Source of the DNA: Begonia masoniana
Lineage: Eukaryota; Streptophyta; Magnoliopsida; Cucurbitales; Begoniaceae
Assembly: GCA_022432975.1 (NCBI GenBank)
Contig: CM039516.1
Coordinates: 29,838,051 to 29,902,050, forward strand
Length of the DNA: 64,000 nt
Direction of reading: 5' to 3'
In this document: positions 44,789 to 54,733 of the stretch, in pieces
How positions within the stretch are numbered: the first letter of the stretch is position 1
Layout of the letters: each line of letters begins with the position of its first letter
Position numbers and translations under genes: made by a program
The notes under the pieces: generated by a model
The model's input: only the letters and a program-made list of their open reading frames with translations
What the model was told of the DNA's origin: nothing
Databases searched by the model: none

Positions 44789-45109
44789 TGCAGGAAGAAG
44801 ATTCGACAGAGAGGATTTGGTAGGGCAGGGGTTTACAGAAAGAGCACGAAAAGTGAAGTGTATCAGCGAAGAAAATGTATTTAAAAGAATTAAACCGACG
44901 CCAGACGAAGAAGTCACACGTGTCGTCAGATTAAGGAATTCATCTTCCGATGGGTTACACGTGTCGGCAGAAAGAAGAAAAACATCTTCCGATGGATTCC
45001 TATAGATATGCATCTTCCGATGCCTATTGAAAAACATAGCATCTGCCGATGCCAACACAGAAGAGAAAAACACTCCAATACTTATAAATTTTTCGACAAA
45101 GAAATAATC
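44789..45109 (-). other. In-frame open bridge between pol stop and extra ORF
   Basis: After the pol TAA at 45110-45112 the same minus-strand frame stays open for 107 codons into the extra ORF. Its DNA carries repeated CATCTTCCGATG / CACGTGTCGGCAG motifs. This may be a promoter or leader for the extra ORF, or translated by stop-codon readthrough. Confidence 0.6.
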
Positions 45110-47788
45110 TTAGTTTTTCTCAACCCGAATGAGACCTAGCCTTATCCTAATATTATTGAAAGTCTTTTCATCTAAAGGCTTGGTGAAGATGTCTGCAAGT
45201 TGATCTACGGAATTAACAAACTCTAAAATGATTTCTCCTTTTTGAACATGATCTCTAATGAAATGATATCTGACATCTATGTGCTTGGTTCTAGAGTGCT
45301 GAATAGGATTTTTAGAAATGTTAATGGCACTGGTGTTATCACACCGAATAGGAATCCTTTCATAAAACAGATTGAAATCTTCCAAAGTCTGTTTCATCCA
45401 AAGCATTTGTGCACAACAACTGCCAGCAGCAATATATTCACTCTCAGCAGTTGACAATGCAACAGAATTCTGTTTCTTAGAATACCAAGAAACAAGAGAC
45501 TCTCCTAAGAACTGACATGTGCCACTAGTGCTTTTTCTATCAATAAGACTACCCGCATAGTCAGAATCAGAATATCCTATTAGATCAAATGAGGTACCTT
45601 TCGGATACCAGAGTCCTAAGTCAACTGTCCCACTTAGATATTTAAAAATCCGTTTAACAGCAGATAAGTGAGACTCCTTAGGGGCAGCTTGAAACCTAGC
45701 ACAGAGACATACGCTAAACAGAATGTCTGGTCTACTAGCAGTCAGGTAAAGCAAAGATCCAATCATACCACGGTATTTCTTAATATCCACATTTACTCCA
45801 TTTTCATCTTTATCCAATTTGGTTGTGGTACTCATGGGAGTCCTAGACGATTTGACAGTTTCTAAACCAAATTTCTTAAGGAGTTCCTTAATATACTTTT
45901 CTTGACAGAAGAAGATTCCATCAGAAGATTGACTAATCTGGAATCCTAAGAAAAACTTTAACTCCCCCATCATACTCATTTCAAATTCACTTTGCATGAG
46001 GGAGGAAAACTCACTGCACATATTGACATTAGTCGATCCAAAAATGATGTCGTCAACATAAATTTGAACCAACAGAATATCATTGTCCTTTTGCCTGGTA
46101 AATAGAGTTGAATCGGAGTTACCCTTTTTGAACTTTCTTTCCTCAAGAAAATTCTTCAATCTGTCATACCATGCTCTAGGAGCCTGCTTTAGACCATAAA
46201 GAGCTTTCCTTAACTTATAGACATGCTCAGGTTTATCGAAAGCTTCAAAACCTAAGGGTTGCTCAACAAAAACTTCCTCAGTGATGTAACCATTTAAGAA
46301 AGCACTCTTTACATCCATTTGAAAGAGTGTGAAGTTCTTGAAACAAGCAAAAGCTAGAAGCATTCTTATTGACTCTAATCTAGCAACAGGGGCAAAAGAT
46401 TCCTCAAAATCAATACCCTCTTCTTGAGAGTATCCCTTAGCGACAAGCCTAGCCTTATTTCTAATGACAACCCCATTCTCATCTAGTTTATTCTTGTAAA
46501 CCCATTTAGTTCCAATAATGGGATGATCCTTAGGCCGTGGAACAAGTTCCCAAACTTTGCTCCTTTCGAATTGATTTAATTCTTCTTGCATGGCCATTAT
46601 CCAATTTTCATCACTTTCAGCCTCCTCAAATTTCTTAGGCTCTATCTGAGAAATGAATGCTACATTGGCACAGAGATTCCTAAGAGAGGATCTAGTCTTA
46701 ACTCCTAAAGAAGGATCACCTAAGACTTCTTCTAAAGGATGGTTTCTAACATACTTCCAGTCTCTAGGAAGATCTGCAGATTCATTTTTAACAGATATGA
46801 TTTCCAGAGAAGTAGAAGATGGTTCTAGAGGATTTTCTAATTGAGTGGGAACCGTAGACTTTTCTAAAGAGAGAGAATCCAGTTGTTTGTCCAAAGAATC
46901 ATCCTCATCCACATTAATTATTGGTTGAGGAGTCTCATCAAAGTTTACATGAACTGATTCCTCTACAACTAGAGTTCTCTTATTGAAAACTCTATATGCT
47001 TTACTGGACAAGGAATAACCAAGAAAGATTCCAAGATCGGATTTGGAATCAAATTTCCCTAGGTTATCCTTAGTGTTAAGGATGAAGCATTTACTGCCAA
47101 AGGCTCTAAAATACTTAACAGAAGGAGTTTTTCCACTCCAGAGTTCATATGGAGTTTTCTCTAGAATCGGCCTTATGGAGACTCTATTAAGAACATAGCA
47201 AGCTGTAGCAACAGCTTCAGCCCAGAAGTATTTGGGAAGGGAATTCTCGTTTAGCATGGTTCGGGCAAGTTCTTGGAGAGATCTATTTTTCCTCTCAACA
47301 ACACCATTTTGCTGAGGGGTTCTAGGAGATGAAAAGTTGTGCTCAATTCCATGTTTGAGACACAGGAGTTCAAATCTTTCATTTTCAAATTCTCCACCAT
47401 GATCACTACGAATAGCAATAATGGTGAGCTCCTTCTCATTTTGAACCCTTTTCCTAAAACTAGAGAAGGTGTCAAAAGTCTCGTCCTTAGACTTTAAAAA
47501 GAACACCCAAGAAAACCTAGAGAAGTCATCTACAATGACAAAAGCATAGAATTTTCCTCCTAAGCTTGCTATATTAGAAGGACCGAAGAGGTCCATGTGA
47601 AGGAGTTGAAGAGGCTTAGAGGTAGATATTTCACTCTTAGATTTAAAAGAAGATTTGATCTGCTTGCCCATTTGACAAGCTTCACAGACTTTATCCTTTT
47701 CAAAGGATATCTTAGGAATCCCTCTAACTAAATTATCCTTAGTAATCTTAGCTAAGGTATCCATTCCTACGTGTCCTAATCTTCTATG
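45110..47788 (-). CDS. SIRE pol: integrase, reverse transcriptase, RNase H
   Basis: Minus strand, about 890 codons. Pre-integrase [14 protein letters not shown] with CEACQMGKQ (zinc-binding); integrase core [32 protein letters not shown] and [18 protein letters not shown] (D,D,E); [20 protein letters not shown] with [42 protein letters not shown] and the catalytic [11 protein letters not shown]; RNase [32 protein letters not shown] and [10 protein letters not shown], ending RVEKN and TAA. The frame enters from the protease through an in-frame TGA (47789-47791), TGG to TGA at the conserved WIWHRRLGH Trp. Apart from that stop the domain residues are all present. Confidence 0.93.
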   Translation of the reverse strand, partial: HRRLGHVGMDTLAKITKDNLVRGIPKISFEKDKVCEACQMGKQIKSSFKSKSEISTSKPLQLLHMDLFGPSNIASLGGKFYAFVIVDDFSRFSWVFFLKSKDETFDTFSSFRKRVQNEKELTIIAIRSDHGGEFENERFELLCLKHGIEHNFSSPRTPQQNGVVERKNRSLQELARTMLNENSLPKYFWAEAVATACYVLNRVSIRPILEKTPYELWSGKTPSVKYFRAFGSKCFILNTKDNLGKFDSKSDLGIFLGYSLSSKAYRVFNKRTLVVEESVHVNFDETPQPIINVDEDDSLDKQLDSLSLEKSTVPTQLENPLEPSSTSLEIISVKNESADLPRDWKYVRNHPLEEVLGDPSLGVKTRSSLRNLCANVAFISQIEPKKFEEAESDENWIMAMQEELNQFERSKVWELVPRPKDHPIIGTKWVYKNKLDENGVVIRNKARLVAKGYSQEEGIDFEESFAPVARLESIRMLLAFACFKNFTLFQMDVKSAFLNGYITEEVFVEQPLGFEAFDKPEHVYKLRKALYGLKQAPRAWYDRLKNFLEERKFKKGNSDSTLFTRQKDNDILLVQIYVDDIIFGSTNVNMCSEFSSLMQSEFEMSMMGELKFFLGFQISQSSDGIFFCQEKYIKELLKKFGLETVKSSRTPMSTTTKLDKDENGVNVDIKKYRGMIGSLLYLTASRPDILFSVCLCARFQAAPKESHLSAVKRIFKYLSGTVDLGLWYPKGTSFDLIGYSDSDYAGSLIDRKSTSGTCQFLGESLVSWYSKKQNSVALSTAESEYIAAGSCCAQMLWMKQTLEDFNLFYERIPIRCDNTSAINISKNPIQHSRTKHIDVRYHFIRDHVQKGEIILEFVNSVDQLADIFTKPLDEKTFNNIRIRLGLIRVEKN

Positions 47789-48226
47789 TCAAATCCAAGC
47801 ATCATGAGAAGAATTAACAGCAAAGCATTTCTCATTAACATGCTCAACAACATCCATATCAATAACATAGATATTTTCTTTTCTATAACCAGTGAACAGA
47901 GTTTTATCAATAGATGCATCTTTAATTATGCAGGAGTTAGATTTAAAAATCACTTCATATCCTTTATCGCATAATTGACTAATACTAAGCAGATTATACT
48001 TTAATCCTTCAACTAACAGCACATTTTCAATAATAGGATTAACACTGTTACCTATATTGCCGATGCCAACAATTTTGCCCTTTTGGTTTCCACCAAAAGT
48101 AACATTTCCTTTCTTTTTGTTGACAACAGCAAACATGGTTGAGTCTCCTGTCATATGCCTCGAACATCCACTGTCGAGGTACCACTGATTTCTTTCAGGA
48201 GAGCTGTCAACCTGCAAAACAGAAGA
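47789..48226 (-). CDS. SIRE aspartic protease region
   Basis: The minus strand reads NQWYLDSGCSRHMTGD with the DSG active site, then the typical LLSISQLCDKGYEVIF and ends at TGA in HDAWI*HRRLGH. It is in the same frame as the gag C-terminus, separated by a TGA at 48227-48229 (KKTT*SSVLQVDSS), and in the same frame as pol. Confidence 0.88.
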   Translation of the reverse strand, partial: SSVLQVDSSPERNQWYLDSGCSRHMTGDSTMFAVVNKKKGNVTFGGNQKGKIVGIGNIGNSVNPIIENVLLVEGLKYNLLSISQLCDKGYEVIFKSNSCIIKDASIDKTLFTGYRKENIYVIDMDVVEHVNEKCFAVNSSHDAWI

Positions 48227-49167
48227 TCAAGTTGTCTTCTTTGGTACCCAAACTTTTTGGGTCCTAGAGTTAGGTCTGGTTCCCTTAGGAACCCATTGAA
48301 GGTTACCACTTGACTTCATATTGTAATTCTTTACAGGACATGCAACAGTTTTATGTCCTACTTCACTCCTTGCAAGACAGGTAGTAGATTTAACAAAGAA
48401 GTTCCTATAAGTTTTCCTTTTATTATTCTTGTCATAACCTATACCTGATCTATCAAATGGTTTCCTTACACCACTGATCAACATGTTTAATCCCATACTA
48501 CCTTTAGTGAAGTTTATAACAAGTTTATCCAAAGTCTCATTTTTCGATTTAAGTTCTGAGACTTCTTTTGCATGCTGGTTGATTTCATTTTCATGTTTTT
48601 CTATTAGATCAGCATTTTCCCTTTTCAATGTGTTATACTTACTCTTTAGCATGCCAAACTGCTTTACTAAGTCATTGAAAGCATCAATCAGTTCTCCGTC
48701 TTCATTATCACTATCGCAATCACTTAAATTACTGGAAGAAGAAGAGCATACCTTGTCCTCGTGTGCCATGAAGCACAGATTAGCCACTTCTTCATCTTCT
48801 GAAGAGGTGTCTTCTTCACTTTCATCCCACGTGGCTTTCATAGCCTTCTTCTTGAACTTTTTGGGAAACTTCTTGGCCTGTGGACAATCGGCCTTCATAT
48901 GTCCAGGCTTTCCACATCCAAAGCATGTGATTTCCTTCTCCTTTTGTAACCTTTCACCTTTCGGAAATCTTCTTCCTTGCATCCTCTTCCTTTGCAGGAA
49001 TTTACTGAATCTCCTTGTGATGAGTGCAATGTCCTCATCATCTTCTTCTTCTTCTCTTTGAGGTCCTCCTTTTCGTTTGCCCTCATTGTGATCTCATGCG
49101 TCATGAGAGATCCAATGAGCTCCTCAAGCTTCAAAGTTTTGAGATCCTTAGCTTCCTGAATGGCAGT
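48227..49167 (-). pseudogene. SIRE gag C-terminal part, frameshifted
   Basis: The minus strand contains a CCHC zinc knuckle (CFGCGKPGHMKADC), a basic patch (KKFPKKFKKKAMKATW), an acidic stretch and a coiled-coil-like region (KYNTLKRENADLIEKHENEI). Upstream, a short native GAA/AAG run at about 49040-49062 shifts frame: EKKKKMMR in the gag frame versus EEEDDEDIALITRRFSKF continuing into the zinc-finger frame. The shift inside a microsatellite could be real slippage or a sequencing error. Confidence 0.85.
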
Positions 49168-49427
49168 CACCTTTGGTTGCCATGCTCTCGGTAGGCATCT
49201 CAGAAGTTTCCTTACCTGTTCTTCACATGAGTAAATCTTACCAAGAGCTTTAAGATCATTAGTAATGTTAGTAAATCGAGTAAACATGGAACTAATGGTT
49301 TCTCCTTTTTCCATGGAAAACAGTTCATATTCATGAACTAACATGCTCAATTTACTCTCTTTGACCTGGTTTGTGCCTTCGTGTGTGACTTCTAATAGAT
49401 GCCAGATCTCTTGGGCACTCTCACATC
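49168..49427 (-). repeat. Gag segment duplicate, copy 2 (260 bp)
   Basis: Identical by eye to 49928-50187. It encodes LSMLVHEYELFSMEKGETIS and LLRCLPRAWQPKV. Together the copies bracket the (CTT)n tract. Confidence 0.97.
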
Positions 49428-49927
49428 TCTTCTTCTTCTTCTTCTTCTTCTTCTTCTTCTTCTTCTTCTTCTTCTTCTTCTTCTTCTTCTTCTTCTTCTT
49501 CTTCTTCTTCTTCTTCTTCTTCTTCTTCTTCTTCTTCTTCTTCTTCTTCTTCTTCTTCTTCTTCTTCTTCTTCTTCTTCTTCTTCTTCTTCTTCTTCTTC
49601 TTCTTCTTCTTCTTCTTCTTCTTCTTCTTCTTCTTCTTCTTCTTCTTCTTCTTCTTCTTCTTCTTCTTCTTCTTCTTCTTCTTCTTCTTCTTCTTCTTCT
49701 TCTTCTTCTTCTTCTTCTTCTTCTTCTTCTTCTTCTTCTTCTTCTTCTTCTTCTTCTTCTTCTTCTTCTTCTTCTTCTTCTTCTTCTTCTTCTTCTTCTT
49801 CTTCTTCTTCTTCTTCTTCTTCTTCTTCTTCTTCTTCTTCTTCTTCTTCTTCTTCTTCTTCTTCTTCTTCTTCTTCTTCTTCTTCTTCTTCTTCTTCTTC
49901 TTCTTCTTCTTCTTCTTCTTCTTCTTC
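49428..49927. repeat. (CTT)n microsatellite, about 166 units, pure
   Basis: An uninterrupted 500-bp CTT run (GAA on the gag strand) with no visible sequence variants. In the gag frame it encodes about 165 Glu residues and then a stop. It replaces normal gag continuity. Confidence 0.98.
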
Positions 49928-50506
49928 CACCTTTGGTTGCCATGCTCTCGGTAGGCATCTCAGAAGTTTCCTTACCTGTTCTTCACATGAGTAAATCTTA
50001 CCAAGAGCTTTAAGATCATTAGTAATGTTAGTAAATCGAGTAAACATGGAACTAATGGTTTCTCCTTTTTCCATGGAAAACAGTTCATATTCATGAACTA
50101 ACATGCTCAATTTACTCTCTTTGACCTGGTTTGTGCCTTCGTGTGTGACTTCTAATAGATGCCAGATCTCTTGGGCACTCTCACATCCTTGTACTCTATT
50201 GAATTCATCTCTATTTAAAGCACAGTACAAGGTGTTTATTGCCTTGGCATTCAGGCTCAGGTTCTTCTTATCTGTATCATTTAGTTCATGTGAAGCTTTG
50301 GGGGTTCTAATACCATTCTCTGTTTTAAAAGCTATATATGGACCATTTTCTATGTTATTCCATATATCATAGTCTATAGCCTGAATATAAGTTCTCATTC
50401 TAGTCTTCCAGTACACATAATCAATACCATCAAAGAATGGAGGTCTAGTGGTAGACTGACCTTCCATTTGTGCAGAGTGTGTGTTGAATGCCATTACAGA
50501 TATCAC
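49928..50506 (-). pseudogene. SIRE gag N-terminal part, interrupted by (CTT)n
   Basis: The minus strand starts with MAFNTHSAQMEG, then RPPFFDGIDYVYWKTRMRTY and IWHLLEVTHEGTNQVKES, the usual copia UBN2-type gag core. At PRAWQPKV the frame runs into the (GAA)n tract instead of TAIQEAKDLKTLKLEELIG, which now lies beyond the second copy. The gag polyprotein of this copy is therefore broken. Confidence 0.93.
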
Positions 50507-50547
50507 AGTATATCTTAGATAGACAACTTAGACAATATATAAACCTT

Positions 50548-50559
50548 GCTCTGATACCA
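50548..50559 (-). other. SIRE primer binding site (tRNA-iMet)
   Basis: The minus strand reads TGGTATCAGAGC two bases after the 5' LTR. Confidence 0.95.
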
Positions 50560-50561
50560 AT

Positions 50562-51971
50562 TGTAGGATCGGATTTGTCTAAGAGGGGGGTGAATTAGAC
50601 TTTTTAAAACTTAATTTTATAATCTATAATAATTTCTCTCGTGTTTTGATTTAATGCTAACAGCAAGCAAATAAATAAAGTATAGAGTGAGAGAGAAATT
50701 AACACAAGAGTTTTAACGTGGTTCGGCTCAACCCAGCCTACGTCCACGCTTCAAGGTTCACCCCTTGAAGATCCTTAACCTTCTCTTCGAGAAAAACCAG
50801 ATCGGAATTTCGGGCTCCGATCAACTGCCTTTACAACTCAGGATTAAACTTCACGGGCGTCAATCCACTGCCTTAACAAGAATGTTGAGTTTGTAAAATA
50901 TTAAGCTCACACTACAATCTCACAAGATGAATCTCAAGTTAGGATTTGAGAGATGTAGAGAAAAATACAGAGAGAGTTTTTCTTTCGCAGCTAGGGCTCA
51001 GAATTCCAATTGGCAAAAGTTCTTTCTTCGTGCTCTGAGCTCGGCTTAAATACTCTGTATATTTTTCTTCACAGAATTGAATGCTTCTTTCTTCAAATGG
51101 ATAAAAGTTACCGTTGGGAAGCATCCGTACTGTAGCAGATATTCGTTGCATTTAGAGTCGCTGTTCGTCGTTGCCATTAAAAGTCTGGAGTTAATGCTGA
51201 AAACGACGTCACTGTAGCTTCGCGGCTAACTTTGAATTCTGGCGAAAGATTACCGGAAGATGTAGCTTCAAAACACTTGACACGTCATCGGAATGAGTAA
51301 GCTTCAGACGTCACCGGCATATGTGTCTTGAAACTTCATCGGCAGGTGCAACGTGAAAATTCATCGGCAGATGCATGCTTTAGTCAGCATCTCCTTTTGT
51401 CGTTTAGTCAATCGGCAGGAGCTGCTACAAATATCATCGGCAGATGTATCTTCAGACTCGATCGGCAGTTGCAGCATATAAGTGCTTTGACACGTCATCG
51501 GCATCTGTCTTCAGAAACAGCTATCGGCAGAAGCTTCTATTTTATTATATATATAGTCATCGGTAGAAGCATATTAACACGTCATCGGAACAAGTAGCTT
51601 CAAACGCCATCGGTACAAGGAACTTCTCTTCTCTGTCTTGTAACGATCGGCATAAGAACAGCTTGACACGTCATCGGCAGATGAAACATATAGGCGCTGA
51701 GTACATCATCGGCAGATGTGGCTTGAAAACTCAATCGGCAGAAGCCTTCTGTTCTTTGTCGTGTAGCTATCGGTATATCCAAGCCTGTTTTACTATTTAG
51801 CTCTGTATACTCAAACCGATTCATTAGTCAACTAAAATACTCTTTTCAAGGGTATTTCCAAATAAACTCATATTTATAATTCTCATTAAGTACACATAAT
51901 CAAATTGAATATTTAATACACACAGACATCATCAAAAACAAATTATGACTTAAACACTCTCTAAGTCAACA
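50562..51971 (-). repeat. SIRE 5' LTR
   Basis: 1410 bp, full version of the LTR including the motif block absent from 40842-42089. It carries about a dozen CATCGGCAGATG / CACGTCATCGG motifs at 51250-51780. Confidence 0.95.
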
Positions 51972-52573
51972 ATATGATGAGGTAAATTAATAAAATTATA
52001 TTAATAATTTATAATATTTTAATTATATGAGATAATGACATAATTTATTATGAAATAATTAAAATTATATTTACATTATTTTAAATTAATTTACTATTAA
52101 TATAACGTTTATATATGTTATCTGACTTTGTCAAACTTCCACATCTCCTCATGATACAATTAAATTTTATCTAATTTGACACATGTATAGCTCTTTTAAA
52201 ACCTTCTACATAATTATCAACTACATGAGGAAATTTTACTTTTCAACATTTTATTCCCACGGATGACTTTTTCTTCAAAGCCCATTTTGACGTTTCAAAA
52301 CTTAACTTCTCTTCTCATATTCTTCTTCTTCTTTCTTTCCTTTTTATTTTCAACGTCAATTGATTCTCTTTTTATCCCTAAGGTAGACTATTCAACCTTT
52401 ATACATAAACTTTCTCCCTTTTTTATCTTTTCTCTTATTTCATTCATCAATTCCATCAATTATTTTATTACACATACAACATAAATTGCACTCAACACTT
52501 CCACTCGACTTATTATGAATACCCTAATAATATTTTAAATAACGACGTATGATAATATGCTCGGGTGTTACAT
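51972..52573 (-). mobile_element. Fragment of a Tekay-like LTR start (inferred)
   Basis: The boundary GCTCGGGTGTTACA at 52560-52573 is the inverted TGTAACACCCGAGC start typical of the gypsy LTRs in this window. AT-rich sequence to its left has no clear partner end, and the SIRE insertion cuts it at 51971. Confidence 0.4.
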
Positions 52574-52766
52574 AGGGCATTTTGGTAAATAAAAAGTTGA
52601 AAAAAATCATGAGTGTAAGGCTAAATAGGGCATTTTGGCATTGAGGCAAAGTAAGATGAGTAACTAATTGAAATTATGACTCACCGTTTACCCCTAGGTT
52701 GATACCTCAACTTGTTTTAATCCTTATCCATTTAATTGAAAAAATATCCCTCATTAAGACCCACAG

Positions 52767-52821
<55 letters not shown>

Positions 52822-53023
52822 TTGAATGTAAGTTTTACTTTTCAACATTTTATTCCCACGGATGACTTTTTCTTCAAAGCCCATTTTGACGTTTCAAAAC
52901 TTAACTTCTCTTCTCATATTCTTCTTCTTCTTTCTTTCCTTTTTATTTTCAACGTCAATTGATTCTCTTTTTATCCCTAAGGTAGACTATTCAACCTTTA
53001 TACATAAACTTTCTCCCTTTTTT
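52234..53023. repeat. 190-bp direct repeat pair
   Basis: 52234-52424 and 52833-53023 are nearly identical (TTTTACTTTTCAACATTTTA through ATACATAAACTTTCTCCC), offset 599 bp. A (CT)23 run (52769-52815) lies just before the second copy and a T-rich tract starts at its end. Confidence 0.93.
52769..52815. repeat. (CT)n microsatellite
   Basis: About 23 CT units. Confidence 0.97.
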
Positions 53024-53208
53024 TTTTTTTTTGTTTTTTTTTTTTTTGTTTTTTTTTTTTTTTTTTTTTTTGTTTTTTTTTTTTTTTGTTTTTTTTTTTT
53101 TTTTTTTGTTTTTTTTTTTTTTTTTTTTTGTTTTTTTTTTTTTGTTTTTTTTTTTTTTGTTTTTTTTTTTTTTTGTTTTTTTTTTTTTTTTTTTTGTTTT
53201 TTTTTTTT

Positions 53209-53239
<31 letters not shown>

Positions 53240-53334
53240 TTTGTTTTTTTTTTTTTTGTTTTTTTTTTTTTTTTTTTGTTTTTTTTTTTTTTTTTTTGTT
53301 TTTTTTTTTTTTTGTTTTTTTTTTTTTTTTTTTA
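53022..53334. repeat. Poly-T tract punctuated by single G residues
   Basis: About 310 bp of T runs of roughly 10-25 nt separated by single Gs, with no C or A. Read on the other strand it is poly-A with isolated Cs. Confidence 0.97.
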
Positions 53335-53430
53335 TAAGTATTATTTAATTATAATATCGGACAAGAAACAATTATTCAATGTCAAATATAAGATTAGTAG
53401 AGAAGTGAATTCTAATTTAAAAAAGTCAAC

Positions 53431-54529
53431 ATCGTTGAATTTAGAATGTGGGAATTAGTCAATGTAATTAGTTAAATCTCTAAACAACTTCCACAGACTT
53501 CCATAATCACCTATTCTAAGCAATAATCTGAACAGTTTTGAGATTGCAGATAAACTTGGTCTCACCCCTACCTCCCGCATTTTACTCAGAATTTTCATGG
53601 CGGCGATGTCCATTTCCAAGTTTAGAAAAGCCCTGAAGAGAGTATCGAGAATTGAAAAATCTGTCTCATACTCACTGTGACTTTTCCACATGAACTCAAC
53701 CAAATCACTGCTCCTGCGAGCATAAAAATCGTTGAATTTAGAATGTGGGAATTAGTCAATGTAATTAGTTTAAATCTCTAAACAACTTCCACAGACTTCC
53801 ATAATAACCTATTCTAAGCAATAATCTGAACAGTTTTGAGATTGCAGATAAACTTGGTCTCACCCCTACCTCCCGCATTTTTACTCAGAATTTCATGCGG
53901 CGATGTCCATTTCAAGTTTAGAAAAGCCCTGAAGAGAGTATCGAGAATTGAAAAATCTGTCTCATACTCACTGTGACTTTTCCACATGAACTCAACCAAA
54001 TCACTGCTCCTGCGAGCTCCAATCCTTGAAATAACCCATGAAATGAGATCTTGAGCTAATAATCGGAGGCATTCTGCCCCTAAAATGTGAGCAGCGATGC
54101 ACGAAGACTTGACAGTTTCCTCCGAGTCATCGGAAAACGCCATTTTGAAGAAGGCAAATGCAGCTTCTCGGGTTCCTAACAGTTTAAGAATCTTTACCAG
54201 GAAAAAAGGGCAAAACTTGAGGGAAAAGCCTCTCAATAAATACCCATGTTGTTGTTTGATCATTTTCGATAGCGAGACGGTGACTTTCCGTCGTTCACTC
54301 GGATTCACAAAGCTCAAAGAGTTCAATTTCGAACTAGTTTATGAGAAGGAAAAAACTGAGCTAGATAATCAGTAGAAAGACCCGAGAAGGACAGAGAAAA
54401 ATAAGTAGAAGAATCGGGAGAAGAAGAGTTGGAACGCGACAAATGGGGTGTTAGGGTTTGAAGAGAGTTGGAAACGAAAGTATATTGTACCTTAAGAGAG
54501 ACGCGCTGACGCCGCACATTAGCGAACAT
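53431..54529 (-). pseudogene. Pentatricopeptide repeat (PPR) protein pseudogene, 5' part
   Basis: The minus strand from about 54529 (MFANVRRQRVSLKV, start uncertain) runs into a decayed PPR N-terminus: FVNPSERRKVTVSLSKMIKQ, LLGTREAAFAFFKMAFSD, then SILDTLFRAFLNLEMDIAAM and KMREVGVRPSLSAISKLFRL with PPR-like helical repeats. PPR proteins bind organellar RNA. A frameshift lies near 54330, between LVRN and LNSLSFVNPS. A 290-bp tandem duplication (53431-53720 and 53728-54016, separated by CATAAAA) repeats the 3' portion; the copy next to the 5' part has single-base indels in homopolymers that wreck its frame, while the outer copy is intact. The rest of the PPR array is missing to the left. Confidence 0.75.
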
Positions 54530-54733
54530 GAGAACAAGCCGAAGCTTAAAACAACTTCGGGCATTCTTTCTACACCGAAGATTGGCCGGAATTTGATTCG
54601 CAGTCACCAAGCCCCCGGCGGCGAAGGAGGGAAAAAGCAAACTGCAGAGTGAGAGGGGCTTTTTTATAGCGATAATAAATGTGAGAGCTTTGAGTATTGG
54701 TTTGGGCCTTGGGAAGAAAGAAAACACAGACAA

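Larger units (their letters stand above)
40842..51971 (-). mobile_element. SIRE-type Ty1/copia retrotransposon, 11.1 kb
   Basis: A full-length element on the minus strand. The 5' LTR is 50562-51971, the 3' LTR is 40842-42089, and the target duplication ATATG is perfect (40837-40841 and 51972-51976). The primer binding site TGGTATCAGAGC is at 50559-50548 and the polypurine tract AAAAAGGGGGAGAT at 42090-42103. Order: gag, protease, integrase, RT, RNase H, then an extra large ORF before the 3' LTR, the layout of the SIRE/Maximus lineage. LTRs differ by only about six substitutions plus one 162-bp indel, so insertion was recent. Gag is interrupted by a (CTT)n tract and duplication, and pol has in-frame stops. 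Confidence 0.95.

Noticed and set aside
42416..45073. 885-codon frame as a host gene
   Set aside because: It lies between SIRE pol and the 3' LTR in the same orientation and has the layout of the element's own extra ORF.
49343..50013. Long frames encoding poly-Phe, poly-Leu, poly-Arg and poly-Glu
   Set aside because: They are six-frame readings of the (CTT)n tract; only the Glu frame belongs to the gag strand, and there it is a disruption.
52862..53458. Phe/Val/Cys-rich frames in the T-rich tract
   Set aside because: Pure composition effect of poly-T with single Gs.
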